NCBI RefSeq assembly: GCF_937616625.2
Contig: NC_065576.1
Span: 26,086,628-26,150,627 of the forward strand
Reading direction: 5' to 3'
DNA from: Mercurialis annua
Taxonomy: Eukaryota > Streptophyta > Magnoliopsida > Malpighiales > Euphorbiaceae
DNA: 64,000 bases
Both the position numbers and the translations under genes were made by a program. This document shows, piece after piece, positions 62,464 to 64,000 of the stretch (positions are counted from its first letter, which is position 1; each line of letters opens with the position of its first letter). A model generated the notes under the pieces. That model was not told the DNA's origin. It ran no database searches and saw nothing but the letters and a program-made list of their open reading frames with translations.

Positions 62464-64000
62464 GTAATATAACATAACCATGCTTAGATAATCGGAACGA
62501 CGCGTTAAAGAGACTTGAGAGGCGACATACTAATCTAGAGTCACTTTTCACGCACACTTTGCGTAATATAACCTAACCATGCTTAGGTAATCGGATCGAC
62601 GCGTTAAAGGGAATTGAGACGCGACATATTGATCTATCGTCAGTTTTGCACGCACACTTTGCTTAATAAAACCTAGCCATCCGTAGGTAATCAGAATGAT
62701 GCGTTAAAGAGACTGGAGATGTGACAGTCAGTTTGCACACTTTGCGTAATATAAACTAACCGTAATCGGAACGACGCGTTAGCGAGATTTGTGACGCGAC
62801 ATAAGCACAGTAATAAAAACAACGCCTTAAAGAGACATGAGACGCGCAATACTAATCTAGAGTCACTTTTTGCGCACACTTCACGTACTATAACCTAACC
62901 ATGCTTAGTTAATCGGAACGACACTTTAAAGAGACTTGAGATTCGACATACTAATCTAGCGTCACTTTTTACGCACACTTTGCATCATATAACCTAACCA
63001 TGCTTAGGTAATCGAAACGACTCGTTAAAGAGACTTGAGATGGGACATACTAATCTAGCGTCACTTTTCATGCACAATTTGGGTAATATAACCTAACCAT
63101 GCTTAGGTAATCGGAACAACGCGTTAAAGAGACTTCAGACGAGAAATTTACTAATATAGCGTCACTTTTCACGCACACTTTGCGTAAAATAACCTAACCA
63201 CGCTTAGGTAATCGGAACGACACGTAAAAGAAAATTGAGACGCAACATATAATTTCTTATCACTTTTCACGCACACTTTGCGTAATATAAAATAACCATG
63301 CTTAGATAATAAAAACGATGCGTTAGAGACACTTGTGATGCGACATAAGCATGCTAATCAAAACGACGGGTTAAAAAGACTTGAGACGCGACATAGTAAT
63401 CTAGCATCACTTTTCCCGCACACTTTGCTTAATATACACGAACCATACATATGTAATTGGAAAGACACTTTAAAGAGACTGGAGACGCGACATACTAATC
63501 TAGCGTCACTTTTCACAAATACGTTGCGTAATATAATCTAACCATGCTTACGTAATCGGAACAACGCGCTAGAGAGACTTGTGACGCGACATACTAATCT
63601 AGCATCATTTTTCACGCACACATTGCATAATATAACCTAACCATGCTTAGGTAATTGGAACGACGCGTTAGAAAGACCTTTGACGCGACATTAGCATGGT
63701 AATGGAAATGACGCGTTAAAGAGACATGAGACGCGCCATACTAATCTAGCATCACTTTTTATGCACACTTTGCGTAATATAACCTAACCATGCTTAGGTA
63801 ATCGGAACGACACGTTAGAGAGACTTGGGACGCAACGTACTAATCTAGCGTCACTTTTCATGCACACTTTGTGTAATAATATGACCTAACCATACTTACG
63901 TAATCGGAACGACGCGTTAAAGAGACTTAAGACACAACATTAAATCTAGCGTCACTTTTCACTCACAATTTGCATAATATAACCTAACCATGCTTAGGTA

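Larger units (their letters stand above)
61599..64000 (+). repeat. Satellite array, direct orientation, segment 3
   Basis: Satellite returns to + orientation and continues to the window end. Many monomers here sit close to the consensus. I see no higher-order period and no TATATAG-type monomers. A 28-bp tandem duplication lies at 62,408-62,463, and shortened monomers are present near 62,370 and 63,345. No gene is supported. Confidence 0.94.

Noticed and set aside
1..64000. A CRISPR-like array, because of regularly spaced repeats.
   Set aside because: The repeats are contiguous 99-bp units with no unique spacers. Every base belongs to the monomer.

Overview
The whole 64 kb window is tandem satellite DNA. 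I find no credible protein-coding gene, tRNA, rRNA, CRISPR array or intact transposable element. The basic unit is a 99-bp monomer. Its spacing is measured directly at 53,461 to 53,560, where two nearly identical monomers lie side by side, and again at 61,709 to 61,808. The consensus I read by eye is about 43% GC with 9 CpG sites. It contains an 18-bp near-perfect dyad (ACCTAACCATGCTTAGGT), a small 5-bp-stem inverted repeat (ACGCACACTTTGCGT) and an ACGCGT site. By length, the window holds roughly 650 monomer equivalents, many of them truncated. One recurrent short form is about 51 bp. Arrays of this size and hierarchy are typical of centromeric or pericentromeric heterochromatin in a eukaryote assembled from long reads. 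I do not recognise the satellite and cannot name the organism.

Layout, calling + the strand on which the monomer reads ...CACGCACACTTTGCGTAA...: + array 1-12,979; inverted (-) array 12,995-14,447; + array 14,448-54,693; inverted array 54,694-61,598; + array 61,599-64,000. The first switch is a true palindrome, with about 200-bp arms that share private variants. The other three are simple joins.

Higher-order structure sits on top of the monomers. A multi-kb super-block recurs four times, with one diagnostic site at 341, 6,668, 24,365 and 41,285. A 1.42-1.43 kb higher-order repeat (HOR) occurs once at about 3.3-4.8 kb but in five full tandem copies at 31.9-39.0 kb. A 4,103-bp segment is tandemly duplicated at 43,401-51,606 with only a handful of substitutions and no indels at my checkpoints. 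A 1.36 kb HOR lies at about 20.2-22.5 kb, and a roughly 1 kb HOR lies inside the second inverted segment. Smaller duplications of 28 bp, 99-100 bp, about 670 bp and 775 bp are also visible. The only clearly foreign sequence is a 28-bp insertion with an A9 tract at 22,040-22,067.

The biology readable here is satellite turnover: unequal exchange, amplification, inversion and local homogenisation. No genes act together. Open reading frames of up to 117 codons exist only because 99 is divisible by 3; the consensus monomer has a stop in all six frames. All positions, alignments and consensus statements were made by eye, so boundaries given as approximate could shift by tens of bases.
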